Below are positions 1 to 7,347 of a stretch of DNA of 27,321 nucleotides, in pieces. The position numbers and the translations under genes were made by a program. A model generated the notes under the pieces. That model was not told the DNA's origin and searched no databases. It saw nothing but the letters and a program-made list of their open reading frames with translations. The first letter of the stretch is position 1; every line of letters starts with the position of its first letter. The DNA comes from CAINVV01 sp036508555 (lineage in GTDB: Bacteria; Bacteroidota; Bacteroidia; Bacteroidales; Prolixibacteraceae): the NCBI GenBank assembly GCA_036508555.1, contig DATCHD010000076.1:1-27321 (forward strand). Direction: 5' to 3'.

Positions 1-732
1 CGTATTCACCCTGCAAGGATCGAGGAGGTCGTCAACAAGGTGAAGAAACAAGTTGAAGAAGAGATCATCGAAACAGGAAAACGTACTACGATCGACCTTG
101 GCGTTCACGGAATGCACCCCGAATTAATCCGTTTAATCGGAAAGATGAAATACCGTTCTTCTTATGGACAAAACCTGCTGCAGCACTCCCGTGAAACGGC
201 TAATCTTTGTGCGATCATGGCGGCCGAACTGGGTTTGAATCCAAAGAAAGCCAAAAGAGCCGGTCTATTGCACGATATTGGCAAGGTTCCTGACGATGAA
301 CCGGAATTACCGCATGCTTTGTTGGGAATGAAGCTCGCCGAAAAATACAAGGAGAAACCAGATATTTGCAATGCCATCGGTTCTCACCACGAGGAGGTGG
401 AGATGGAAACCTTGCTTGCGCCGCTGGTTCAGGCCTGTGACGCCATTTCTGGTGCCCGTCCGGGCGCCCGTCGTGAGGCGGTTGAGTCTTATATCAAAAG
501 ACTGAACGATTTGGAAAATATGGCACTTTCCTATCCTGGTGTCACCAAGACTTACGCCATTCAGGCAGGCCGTGAGCTGAGAGTCATCGTAGGAAGCGAT
601 AAGATGACAGATGCAGAGGCTGAAAGTCTCTCTTATGATATTGCCAAGAAAATTCAGGATGAGATGACTTATCCGGGTCAGGTTAAGATTACTGTCATCC
701 GTGAAACAAGGGCAGTTAATTACGCGAAATAG
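1..732 (+). CDS. rny: Ribonuclease Y, C-terminal part (5' end outside window)
   Basis: Partial gene, open from base 1 in frame 1 and ending in TAG. Rnase Y is a membrane-anchored endoribonuclease that starts mRNA decay. The visible 243 residues begin with RIHPARIEEVV, the linker after the KH domain, and continue through the whole HD domain, including LLHDIGK (metal-binding His-Asp), SHHEEVE and the ACDAISGARPGARRE stretch, to the family's usual C-terminal end (VIRETRAVNYAK). The N-terminal transmembrane anchor, coiled coil and KH domain lie upstream of the window. The start codon is therefore not visible; the internal GTG at 40 is just a valine. A strong hairpin terminator follows the stop. 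Family assignment is secure. Confidence 0.96.
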   Translation, partial: RIHPARIEEVVNKVKKQVEEEIIETGKRTTIDLGVHGMHPELIRLIGKMKYRSSYGQNLLQHSRETANLCAIMAAELGLNPKKAKRAGLLHDIGKVPDDEPELPHALLGMKLAEKYKEKPDICNAIGSHHEEVEMETLLAPLVQACDAISGARPGARREAVESYIKRLNDLENMALSYPGVTKTYAIQAGRELRVIVGSDKMTDAEAESLSYDIAKKIQDEMTYPGQVKITVIRETRAVNYAK

Positions 733-752
733 GCTGTGAGAATTTTTCTAAT

Positions 753-790
753 AAAGGCCGTCCATTTTGGGCGGCCTTTATTTTTCCATT
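753..790 (+). terminator. Intrinsic terminator of rny
   Basis: An 11-bp stem (753-763 with 769-779, one G-T pair) closes a 5-base loop and is followed by TTTATTTTT on the plus strand. It begins 20 bases after the rny stop. The 3' arm overlaps the stop codon of the convergent gene at 778, so the hairpin may also stop leftward transcripts, although the T-run on that side is weaker. Confidence 0.85.
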
Positions 791-1659
791 CTGGCAATTA
801 ATTCCAGAAAATCATTCGTTAATTGAATTTTTTGTGGATCGCCTTCATCCGTATAGATTCTATTCATGAATTTTAGGAGTTTGCTGATTAGGCTGATATC
901 TGATTCAACTCCCGTGACCCCTTTACCATATTTCTGGGACTTATCACACAAGAATTGCACCTCTTTGGGACTGATAACTGACCCACGATGCGCTACATTG
1001 ATGTAAAACAGATATTTATCGCTTGCAGAACCATAAGCCAAAGAAGAGGCAAGGTTATCCTCGTACACCAAAAGTAATTTATTGGCCAGCATAATGGGCA
1101 ATAAATCAAGATGTAAGCTGCGGGCAAGAATTAGATACAGCATCGTTAGGGAAAATACATCTCCCTTTCTTGAAAACAAAAGATTGTCGATCACAATGTT
1201 TTCAACCCGAGGTACATTTTGTCCGGAAATCTCAAAACCGTTGATTCTGAAAAGAATATGATTGATTATCGCAACCTTTTCCAACGAAGTCATCGATTCC
1301 GCAATTTCCAACCAGGCATCCTGGTAAATATTATGAATGCCTTGTTCTATCTTCTCTTTTGAGATGTTGGGATGATGAATGGAAGATATTAATAACCAGC
1401 CTTCCAACATGCTTTTGTCTCCACTATTGATCCAATGCCGCATCTTTTCAACCAGAATTTCTCTTTTTATCTGAAAGATAATCTCCTCAATTTTCCTGGC
1501 ATGTTCTGCCGATCCAGCTGAAAAGATCGCTTCCTCCAGTTTCACAAGTATTGCTGTTCCCATAGAAAGCAATTTAACTCTTACAGAGCTATAAACTAGC
1601 TCATCCTGATCATCCAGAAGGGAGAGCAGTGCGTCCAGAGTGGAATCGGAAGTTGCCAT
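778..1659 (-). CDS. SirB1-like (transglutaminase-like fold) protein
   Basis: A 293-residue protein resembling the SirB1 N-terminal / Transglut_core2 family. The N-terminal ~110 residues look helical. Residues ~130-205 carry the family pattern: NHILFRINGFE, then NLLFSRKGDVFSLTMLYLILARSLHLDLLPI, which corresponds to the usual 'nxvl.rrkG.p.sLa.lY..vA.rlgl.l..v' block. A Cys is common just before the FSL element; here the sequence is GDVFSL, so classical cysteine catalysis is not supported. The biochemical function of the family is uncertain. The start codon lies 1 base after the stop of the nucleoside phosphorylase gene upstream, so the two are probably one transcript and translationally coupled. 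No signal peptide is visible, so it is probably cytoplasmic. Confidence 0.7.
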   Translation of the reverse strand: MATSDSTLDALLSLLDDQDELVYSSVRVKLLSMGTAILVKLEEAIFSAGSAEHARKIEEIIFQIKREILVEKMRHWINSGDKSMLEGWLLISSIHHPNISKEKIEQGIHNIYQDAWLEIAESMTSLEKVAIINHILFRINGFEISGQNVPRVENIVIDNLLFSRKGDVFSLTMLYLILARSLHLDLLPIMLANKLLLVYEDNLASSLAYGSASDKYLFYINVAHRGSVISPKEVQFLCDKSQKYGKGVTGVESDISLISKLLKFMNRIYTDEGDPQKIQLTNDFLELIARMEK

Positions 1660-1660
1660 T

Positions 1661-2530
1661 TCAAATTCGATCGAGTACTTTCTTTACTAATTTGGCCATC
1701 ACCGGCTTATAATCTTCATTGGCCTTCTTGGTAACTCTGTTGGCAATGATTATGCATACTGTCAATGACTGATGGCCTAATAATCTACTCAGCCCGTAAA
1801 TAGCGGAACACTCCATTTCGTAATTAGTGATTCGCTGATCCTCAAATCGGAAAGACTCTATCTTATCATTGATCTGCGGATCAACAATTTTCAGTCGGAG
1901 TTCACGCCCCTGAGGTCCATAAAAACCTGGTGCAGAAATTGTTACACCAGGAGTAAATTCTTCATCGATGAGCCTGTTAAAGAGAGCTGGATCACATGCC
2001 ACCACATAAGGGGAGGGCAGATGCTCATTCCACCCAACATATGATTTGAAAGCCTTTTCAAAAGGCAAATCAGAAATCTCATCTCTGCCTTCATAGAAAT
2101 TTAACAAGCCATCAAAACCAATGGCTTTCTTGGAAGCCAGAAAAGCATTTACCGGTATATCGCCCTGAAGGCCGCCGGAAGTTCCTATTCTTATGATTTT
2201 TAGAGATTTATGCTCTGTTTTTACTTGTCTGGTCTTCAGATCGATGTTAACAAGAGCATCCAGTTCATTGACAACAATATCAATATTATCCGTACCGATG
2301 CCAGTAGATAGCGCTGTGATTCTTTTTGAGCCATAACGACCTGTTGCCGAAACAAATTCTCTGTTTTCTGTCTGTGATTCCAGCTTATCAAAAAAGGATG
2401 CGATCATTTTTACCCTTCCAGGATCCCCGACAAGAATGATATTCTCAGCCAGCTGTTCTGGCTGCAAGTGAAGATGAAAAATAGATCCATCCGGATTGAG
2501 GATCAGCTCTGAAGGCTCAATTACTCTCAT
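1661..2530 (-). CDS. Nucleoside phosphorylase (PNP/UDP family)
   Basis: Phosphorolyses a nucleoside to the base and (deoxy)ribose-1-phosphate; family PNP_UDP_1. Seen: ILVGDPGRV near the N-terminus (phosphate-binding GDPxR), the LSTGIGTDNIDIV block, IRIGTSGGLQGDIPV (the second family glycine motif) and the late YEMECSAIYGLSRLLG segment carrying the Glu that contacts ribose. It is closest in feel to uridine phosphorylase-like enzymes of Bacteroidota; the base specificity cannot be read from sequence. The reading frame is open to ATG 2554, but I prefer ATG 2530 (MRVIEPSELI, 289 aa): a TAnnTTTG promoter box overlaps 2552-2559, so the longer start would lie upstream of the transcript, and relatives start near SELILNPDGS. 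It is followed 1 base later by the SirB1-like gene. Confidence 0.88.
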   Translation of the reverse strand: MRVIEPSELILNPDGSIFHLHLQPEQLAENIILVGDPGRVKMIASFFDKLESQTENREFVSATGRYGSKRITALSTGIGTDNIDIVVNELDALVNIDLKTRQVKTEHKSLKIIRIGTSGGLQGDIPVNAFLASKKAIGFDGLLNFYEGRDEISDLPFEKAFKSYVGWNEHLPSPYVVACDPALFNRLIDEEFTPGVTISAPGFYGPQGRELRLKIVDPQINDKIESFRFEDQRITNYEMECSAIYGLSRLLGHQSLTVCIIIANRVTKKANEDYKPVMAKLVKKVLDRI

Positions 2531-2551
2531 GTTTGATATTTTGATGCAGTC

Positions 2552-2559
2552 CAAAGTTA
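2552..2559 (-). promoter_or_regulatory. Candidate -7 promoter box of the nucleoside phosphorylase operon
   Basis: Minus-strand TAACTTTG matches the Bacteroidota -7 element TAnnTTTG exactly. It would place the transcript start near 2545, about 15 bases before ATG 2530. No clear -33 TTG is seen. It decides the start codon choice for the gene. Confidence 0.5.
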
Positions 2560-2588
2560 AAAAAAAGTAGGATGATAGTTAATATTTT

Positions 2589-2596
2589 TAATTTTG
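2589..2596 (+). promoter_or_regulatory. Candidate -7 promoter box of the DUF4293 gene
   Basis: TAATTTTG matches TAnnTTTG exactly. It implies transcription from about 2603 and a short leader before ATG 2617, arguing against the longer open frame from 2572. It is arranged back to back with the box at 2552-2559. Confidence 0.5.
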
Positions 2597-2616
2597 TGTC
2601 CTATAATTTTCGACGT

Positions 2617-3081
2617 ATGATTCAAAGAATTCAGACTTTATACCTGTTGGCGGCCGACCTGTTGGTATCCGCACTTTTTCTCTTGCCGTTCGCGGAACTA
2701 TCCGGTAAAGAGGGTAAATTATTTCTGTTTCATTTAACAGGACTCATAACCTGGACTACCGGTAAGGGAGATATTGTGCTGGATACATGGCCTTTACTGG
2801 TCATAACCTGCTTGATTGCTGCCTTGCTAATTGTGGTAATTTTTCAATATAAAAACAGGCAACTCCAAATCAAACTCTCCTATTTGGCGGTTTTTCTACT
2901 GGTTGGTTTGACGGGATTGATCTATTTCTATGTTTGGAAAGGCAGTGCCTTGACAGGTGGGACCTATTCGTTCAAGGTTTGCTTTACTTTTCCGCTCATT
3001 GCAGCAGTTTTTGTTTGGCTTGCCACACGGGGGATCATTAAAGATGAAAACCTGGTCAAATCAATTGACCGTATCCGTTAG
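2617..3081 (+). CDS. DUF4293 family membrane protein
   Basis: Integral membrane protein of a family found in Bacteroidota, function unknown. From ATG 2617 the protein is 154 residues and starts MIQRIQTLYLLAA, the typical family opening. The frame is open to 2572, but the extra 15 residues precede the family start and the promoter box at 2589-2596. Four hydrophobic segments are visible, at roughly residues 5-25, 50-75, 85-105 and 120-140, and the protein ends with the family's basic tail DENLVKSIDRIR. Its stop overlaps the stop of the convergent GAF-domain gene by 3 bases. Confidence 0.85.
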   Translation: MIQRIQTLYLLAADLLVSALFLLPFAELSGKEGKLFLFHLTGLITWTTGKGDIVLDTWPLLVITCLIAALLIVVIFQYKNRQLQIKLSYLAVFLLVGLTGLIYFYVWKGSALTGGTYSFKVCFTFPLIAAVFVWLATRGIIKDENLVKSIDRIR

Positions 3082-3536
3082 AAAAATTCAACCAGTTCCC
3101 TGGAAATTGCCGTAAGAAACTGTTCATCTTCGTCCGAAAATGGCGCAAAGGCATGTGAATCAATATCAATTTCGGCTACAAAATTTCCATCTTTCAGAAT
3201 TGGAACAACTATTTCACTTTGAACATCTAAACTACAGGCAATGTAGTTATTCTGCTTCCTAACATCCTGAACAATAATGGTTTGCTTGCTCTCAGCCACC
3301 TGGCCGCAGATGCCTTTCCCAACTTGAATATGCGTATGTTCCGTAGGTTTTCCGGTAAACGGGCCTAAAACCAGGGTTTGACCTATTGGATCAAGAAAAT
3401 AAAATCCGACCCAATCATAATGCGGAATTTCAGAACGCAATAAATCTGCCGTCAAGGTTAATAGTTGGGCCTGGTCCTTATTTTGTGCTTTGATTTCAAG
3501 GAACTTCCCGAGAACGGTTTCAAACATTGGTCTCAT
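3078..3536 (-). CDS. GAF-domain protein, free methionine-(R)-sulfoxide reductase-like
   Basis: A 152-residue single GAF domain of the fRMsr (MsrC/YebR) type, which reduces free methionine-R-sulfoxide. Seen: YDWVGFYFLD, LVLGPFTGKP, VGKGICGQ (C77), YIACSLDVQSEIVVPI (C101) and the late AEIDIDS block. Characterised fRMsr enzymes have three conserved cysteines; the two later positions are present (C77, C101), but the first, expected just after the GKP element near residue 66, is replaced by THT-type residues. Activity may therefore use a two-cysteine mechanism or be altered; that is inference. It lies 9 bases downstream of pyrI on the same strand and so is probably the last gene of the pyr operon. 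Confidence 0.82.
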   Translation of the reverse strand: MRPMFETVLGKFLEIKAQNKDQAQLLTLTADLLRSEIPHYDWVGFYFLDPIGQTLVLGPFTGKPTEHTHIQVGKGICGQVAESKQTIIVQDVRKQNNYIACSLDVQSEIVVPILKDGNFVAEIDIDSHAFAPFSDEDEQFLTAISRELVEFF

Positions 3537-3545
3537 AATGCTTAC

Positions 3546-3998
3546 TTAGATAATCATTATTTCGTTTTCATTGGTAATTTTTTCACAGTAAAAGCACTTC
3601 ATTTCAATAGGTTTATCATTGATAATCTGAAATTTAGTCATTACCTTCTCGGCATTGGTAATGCATTTCGGGTTAAAGCATCGCACAATTCCATTCACTT
3701 GCTCAGGAATCTGCACCACACGTTTCTCGATGACTTCGTAATTTTTGATCGTATTAAGTTTGGCATTTGGTGCAACCAGAGCGATCTTGTTTACCTCCTC
3801 ATCTTCAAAAAACCGGTTGGCAATTTTCACAATGGCTTTGGTTCCCATCGCCTTGCTGTCGAGGTTATTACCGAAGGTGACCATGTTTTGGAATTCATCC
3901 AATTTCAAAATCTGAATGACTTTAAAAAGCGCTTTGGGCGGAATATGGTCGATAACGGTTCCGTCTTTGATGGCGCTTACGTTCAGTTGCTTTTCCAT
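3546..3998 (-). CDS. pyrI: Aspartate carbamoyltransferase regulatory subunit
   Basis: Binds the catalytic PyrB trimers and mediates nucleotide feedback on the first committed step of pyrimidine synthesis. The 150-residue length is typical. The N-terminal allosteric domain begins with LNVSAIKDGTVIDHIPP; the C-terminal zinc domain shows four cysteines at 107, 112, 135 and 138 (CFNPKC ... CFYC), matching the structural zinc site. It starts 10 bases after pyrB, as expected for subunits made together. Confidence 0.96.
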   Translation of the reverse strand: MEKQLNVSAIKDGTVIDHIPPKALFKVIQILKLDEFQNMVTFGNNLDSKAMGTKAIVKIANRFFEDEEVNKIALVAPNAKLNTIKNYEVIEKRVVQIPEQVNGIVRCFNPKCITNAEKVMTKFQIINDKPIEMKCFYCEKITNENEIMII

Positions 3999-4008
3999 AT
4001 CGAATAGG

Positions 4009-4920
4009 TTATTGAAGATTTAACAAATGGGAGATAATAGCCATTCTGGTGAATACCCCGTTTCTGGCCTGATCGAAGTAGTAGGCTTTTGGATTACTGT
4101 CGACATCCGTATGGATCTCGTTTATTCTTGGAAGCGGATGCAGAATCTTCACCGTTGACTTGGTTCCCGCTAACATCTCATTCCTGAGGATATAAACATT
4201 CTTAACTTTTTCATATTCTACCGGATCAATAAAACGCTCCTTTTGGACGCGTGTCATATAAATTATATCTGCCTGATTGATAATGTCATTGAATTCTAAA
4301 TGCTCAAAATACCGGATGCCTCTTTGTGATAGAAAGAGTTTATATTCATCAGGCATGGCCAGCTCTGGCGGAGCGACGAAATTAAAGATTGGATTCTTGA
4401 ACTGAGACATGGCCATCAGCAGACTGTGAACCGTTCTGCCATATTTAAGATCACCGACAAGAAACAGGTTAATGTCGTCCAACCGACCCTGTGTTTTCAT
4501 GATGGAATACATGTCAAGCAATGTTTGACTGGGATGCTGGTTGGCACCATCACCTGCATTGATTACCGGTACACTGGCAACTTCTGCGGCATATCGCGCA
4601 CTGCCTTCAAGAGGATGTCGCATAATAATCATGTCGGCATAATTACTAACCATCTTGATCGTGTCGTGCAAGGTCTCACCCTTGGAAACGCTGGAGGAGT
4701 TTGAATCCGAGAAACCAATAATTTTCCCACCCAATCGATTGATAGCAGTCTCAAAACTTAGCCTTGTGCGGGTAGACGGTTCGAAAAACAAGGTGGCAAT
4801 TACCTTACCCTTCAACAAAGACTGAGCCGGATTGGCTTCGAAATTTTCAGACAATTCCATGATCTTCAGATATTCTTCTTTAGAAAAATCCGTGATCGAG
4901 ATTAAATTTTTCTTGCTCAT
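4009..4920 (-). CDS. pyrB: Aspartate carbamoyltransferase catalytic subunit
   Basis: Condenses carbamoyl phosphate and L-aspartate to N-carbamoyl-L-aspartate in the cytoplasm (de novo pyrimidine synthesis). The 303-residue protein carries the carbamoyl-phosphate site FFEPSTRTRLSFETA at residues 45-59, a SSVSKGETLHDT segment (the 80s loop with Ser and Lys), MRHPLEGSA, NAGDGANQHPSQTLLD and the aspartate-loop motif HPLPRINEI near residue 265. Length and motifs are complete. It lies 20 bases downstream of yigZ and directly upstream of pyrI. Confidence 0.97.
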   Translation of the reverse strand: MSKKNLISITDFSKEEYLKIMELSENFEANPAQSLLKGKVIATLFFEPSTRTRLSFETAINRLGGKIIGFSDSNSSSVSKGETLHDTIKMVSNYADMIIMRHPLEGSARYAAEVASVPVINAGDGANQHPSQTLLDMYSIMKTQGRLDDINLFLVGDLKYGRTVHSLLMAMSQFKNPIFNFVAPPELAMPDEYKLFLSQRGIRYFEHLEFNDIINQADIIYMTRVQKERFIDPVEYEKVKNVYILRNEMLAGTKSTVKILHPLPRINEIHTDVDSNPKAYYFDQARNGVFTRMAIISHLLNLQ

Positions 4921-4940
4921 AATCTATCTGTTTTTGGCAA

Positions 4941-5552
4941 TTAGTCCTGTAATATATTTTGGCTGATGACTCCTTCAATCTTATCAGTCTTCATTTTAAC
5001 CATCTCCAGTTTAGCTGATCTGACTTTCAACCTGATAATAGATTGCATATCAAATTGTGATTCAACAATTTCAAGCTGTTCCTCTTTTATTAGTTGCATC
5101 AAATCATTCATGGCATTGTATTCAAAATGTACCTCCAGGAGATGTTCTATTGTTCCGGTAATGATCTCTGAATGGTTGATAGCATCCAGGGCAGCCTTTT
5201 TGTACGCTTGAATTAATCCGCTGACACCTAGCAAAGTCCCACCGAAATACCGAACTACCACCACAAGTATATTGGTTAATTTAAATGACTGAATTTGCCC
5301 GTAAATCGGTCTGCCTGCAGTTCCGGATGGCTCACCATCATCATTGACTCTGAATTTTCCTTCTTCTGTACCCAGACACCATGCAAAACAACAATGTCGA
5401 GCTGAGAAATGTTCCTTTCTGATAGTAGCAAGAAGGACTTTTATCTCTTCTTCACTCTTGACTGGATAGGCATAAGAAAGGAACTTACTCCCTTTATCTT
5501 TAAACAAGCCTTCGGATGGTCCTGTGATAGTCAGAAAGTTGTCACTTAACAT
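4941..5552 (-). CDS. yigZ: IMPACT/YigZ family protein (UPF0029)
   Basis: A 203-residue member of the YigZ/IMPACT family; the bacterial role is not settled. The N-terminal domain holds the family signature ARHCCFAWCLG, NDDGEPSGTAGRPI, then VVVVRYFGGTLLGVSGLIQAYKKAA (residues ~50-130). The C-terminal ~75 residues form the small ferredoxin-like domain (DUF1949 type). It is first in a leftward run yigZ-pyrB-pyrI-GAF with gaps of 20, 10 and 9 bases. The dnaA terminator sits immediately upstream, so its promoter must lie in the short gap between them or within the 3' end of dnaA; I could not identify it. Confidence 0.92.
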   Translation of the reverse strand: MLSDNFLTITGPSEGLFKDKGSKFLSYAYPVKSEEEIKVLLATIRKEHFSARHCCFAWCLGTEEGKFRVNDDGEPSGTAGRPIYGQIQSFKLTNILVVVVRYFGGTLLGVSGLIQAYKKAALDAINHSEIITGTIEHLLEVHFEYNAMNDLMQLIKEEQLEIVESQFDMQSIIRLKVRSAKLEMVKMKTDKIEGVISQNILQD

Positions 5553-5570
5553 CAGAAATAGAGTAAGTTA

Positions 5571-5599
5571 TAAAAAAAGCAAACTTTTCAGTCTGCTTT
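5571..5599 (-). terminator. Intrinsic terminator of dnaA
   Basis: On the minus strand a 10-bp stem with one mismatch (5590-5599 with 5576-5585) closes a 4-base loop (GAAA on that strand) and runs into TTTTTTT. It starts 8 bases after the dnaA stop and separates dnaA from the yigZ-pyr group. Confidence 0.85.
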
Positions 5600-5606
5600 A
5601 GAAAAA

Positions 5607-7037
5607 TTACATTTTCAATTTATTTTCGATCTCTTCGATACTCAGCCTAAAATTCTTATCAATCTCTTTCAGATTGGTTACAGTTCTGCAAGCGTGAAGG
5701 ACTGTTGCGTGATCTTTACCTCCAATTTGCGATCCAATGGAGGCGAGGGAGGACTGGGTCAGATTCTTGGAGAAATACATGGCAATCTGTCTGGCTTGCA
5801 CGATCTCTCTTTTGCGCGTCTTGACAGATAATGAATCTACAGGAATGCAAAAATAATCGGAGACCACCTTTGAAATATAATCGATGGTTAACTCACGTTT
5901 CGTATTGTTAACCAGTTTGTTAATCATTCTTATAGCCAGATCCAGTGTAATTTCCTTCCTGTTCAGCGTGGCCTGGGCAAGCAGGGAAATCAGGGCGCCT
6001 TCCAGTTCCCTTACATTGCTGTTGATATGGGAGGCTATGTATTCAAGAACTTCCTCAGAAATTACAATACCGTCTTTGTAAATCTTTTTCCTGAGAATGT
6101 TCATCCTTGTTTCAAAGTCAGGCATCTGCAAATCAGCCGTCAGACCCCATTTGAAGCGGGAGAGTAGGCGTTGTTCCATGCCCTTTAGTTCGATCGGCGA
6201 TTTGTCTGAAGTAAGTATTAACTGCTTGCCGGATTGATGCAAATGGTTAAAAATATGGAAGAAGGTCTCCTGGGTTTTCTCTTTACCGGCAAACTCCTGC
6301 ACATCGTCAATAATCAAAACATCAATCATTTGATAGAAATGCAGAAAATCATTTCTGGAGTTGTTTCGGGTGGCTTCCGAAAACTGTATAAAGAATTTGT
6401 TGGCGTTGACGTACAGAACAATCTTATCAGGAAATCTTTCCTTTACTTCGATACCAATCGCTTGTGCAAGATGGGTCTTTCCCAAGCCGGAATTACCATA
6501 AAACATCAGCGGGTTGAAAGCTGTTCCCCCTGGCTTCTGGGCTACAGCATAACCTGCACTGCGTGCAAGACGGTTGCACTCTCCTTCAATGAAATTGTCG
6601 AAGGTGTTGTCGGCTTTTAATTGGGAATCAATCTGAATCTTTTGTATTCCTGGTATGACAAACGGATTCCGAATTCCTGTTTCATCCGATGGAAGAAAAG
6701 CAGAGACGGGTTTGTTTTTTAAGTTATTACTTTGATTGGTAGGTAGTTTGATGGTATATGGCTTATTGTTAACACTGTTATTGTTGTCAACAACCACATT
6801 GTACTCAAGCTTGGCACCGGCTCCTAATTCCTTTCTGAGGGTTTTCCTCAGTATGTCAATATACTGCTCTTCGAGGTATTCATAAAAAAAAGGGCTGGGA
6901 ACCTGAATCGTCAGTACATTGTTTTCAAGTCTTAACGGAACAATTGGCTCGAACCAGGTTCTGTAGCTTATATTTGGGACATTATCTTTAATTATCCTCA
7001 AACAACTATCCCATATTAATGCGTGATCTTTCTCCAT
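5607..7037 (-). CDS. dnaA: Chromosomal replication initiator protein DnaA
   Basis: ATP-dependent initiator that binds DnaA boxes and opens oriC. All four domains are visible in 476 residues: the N-terminal helicase-interaction domain (WDSCLRIIKDNVPNISYRTWF), a polar Asn-rich linker (~84-115), the AAA+ domain with Walker A GNSGLGKTHL at 181-190 and Walker B VLIIDDVQEF at 240-249, sensor region LTSDKSP, and the DNA-binding domain with the signature GGKDHATVLHACRTV starting at 439. Length is normal for Bacteroidota. It has its own upstream gap of 310 bp and its own terminator, so it is transcribed alone. No convincing DnaA-box cluster is seen nearby, so oriC is probably elsewhere, as is common in this phylum. 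Confidence 0.98.
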   Translation of the reverse strand: MEKDHALIWDSCLRIIKDNVPNISYRTWFEPIVPLRLENNVLTIQVPSPFFYEYLEEQYIDILRKTLRKELGAGAKLEYNVVVDNNNSVNNKPYTIKLPTNQSNNLKNKPVSAFLPSDETGIRNPFVIPGIQKIQIDSQLKADNTFDNFIEGECNRLARSAGYAVAQKPGGTAFNPLMFYGNSGLGKTHLAQAIGIEVKERFPDKIVLYVNANKFFIQFSEATRNNSRNDFLHFYQMIDVLIIDDVQEFAGKEKTQETFFHIFNHLHQSGKQLILTSDKSPIELKGMEQRLLSRFKWGLTADLQMPDFETRMNILRKKIYKDGIVISEEVLEYIASHINSNVRELEGALISLLAQATLNRKEITLDLAIRMINKLVNNTKRELTIDYISKVVSDYFCIPVDSLSVKTRKREIVQARQIAMYFSKNLTQSSLASIGSQIGGKDHATVLHACRTVTNLKEIDKNFRLSIEEIENKLKM

Positions 7038-7233
7038 TTAGATTTCGGTACTGTTTTTTTTAAAAATTAATTGCTTCAAATAAATGTTCAGAAATGGATC
7101 ACGCCAAATAATGTATGTATAGTCGAGTTCATCATTAAATTAAGTATTAATCAATAAAATAATTCCTCTAATATTTCTAACTACCTTAATATCAATTAAT
7201 AAGGGTCAAAATGCCGATTCTGTGTTATTCCGT

Positions 7234-7241
7234 CAAATTTA
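7234..7241 (-). promoter_or_regulatory. Candidate -7 promoter box for dnaA
   Basis: Minus-strand TAAATTTG fits TAnnTTTG. It would give a leader of roughly 190 bases before the dnaA start. No good -33 TTG partner at the expected spacing, so it is tentative. Confidence 0.35.
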
Positions 7242-7272
7242 TTTCCCTAAAAATTTTTGATGTTTAATTCTC

Positions 7273-7284
7273 TGACGGCCGTCA
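7273..7284. repeat. Perfect 12-bp palindrome TGACGGCCGTCA
   Basis: GC-rich perfect dyad in an AT-rich spacer. It lies about 45-57 bases upstream of the transcript start implied by the box at 7234-7241, a usual position for an operator. It is followed by A on the plus strand and preceded by T on the minus strand, so it does not look like a terminator. Confidence 0.5.
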
Positions 7285-7347
7285 AAAAACTTTAAAAATC
7301 AATCTTTTTTCGTTGGGTTAAATTAGTTAAAAATGATCAATCAAAAA

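Larger units (their letters stand above)
7038..7347. other. 310-bp AT-rich intergenic region upstream of dnaA
   Basis: Holds no open frame that looks coding. Two items stand out: a TAnnTTTG box on the minus strand at 7241-7234 and a perfect 12-bp palindrome at 7273-7284. No TTATNCACA-type DnaA box was found by eye on either strand. Confidence 0.7.

Noticed and set aside
3465..4007. 180-codon plus-strand open frame opposite pyrI
   Set aside because: Antisense to pyrI and the GAF gene, which match known families over full length; the peptide matches nothing recognisable.
7038..7347. Possible oriC next to dnaA
   Set aside because: No cluster of TTATNCACA-type boxes on either strand; best near match (TGTGTTATT) has only six of nine bases. 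AT-richness alone is not enough.
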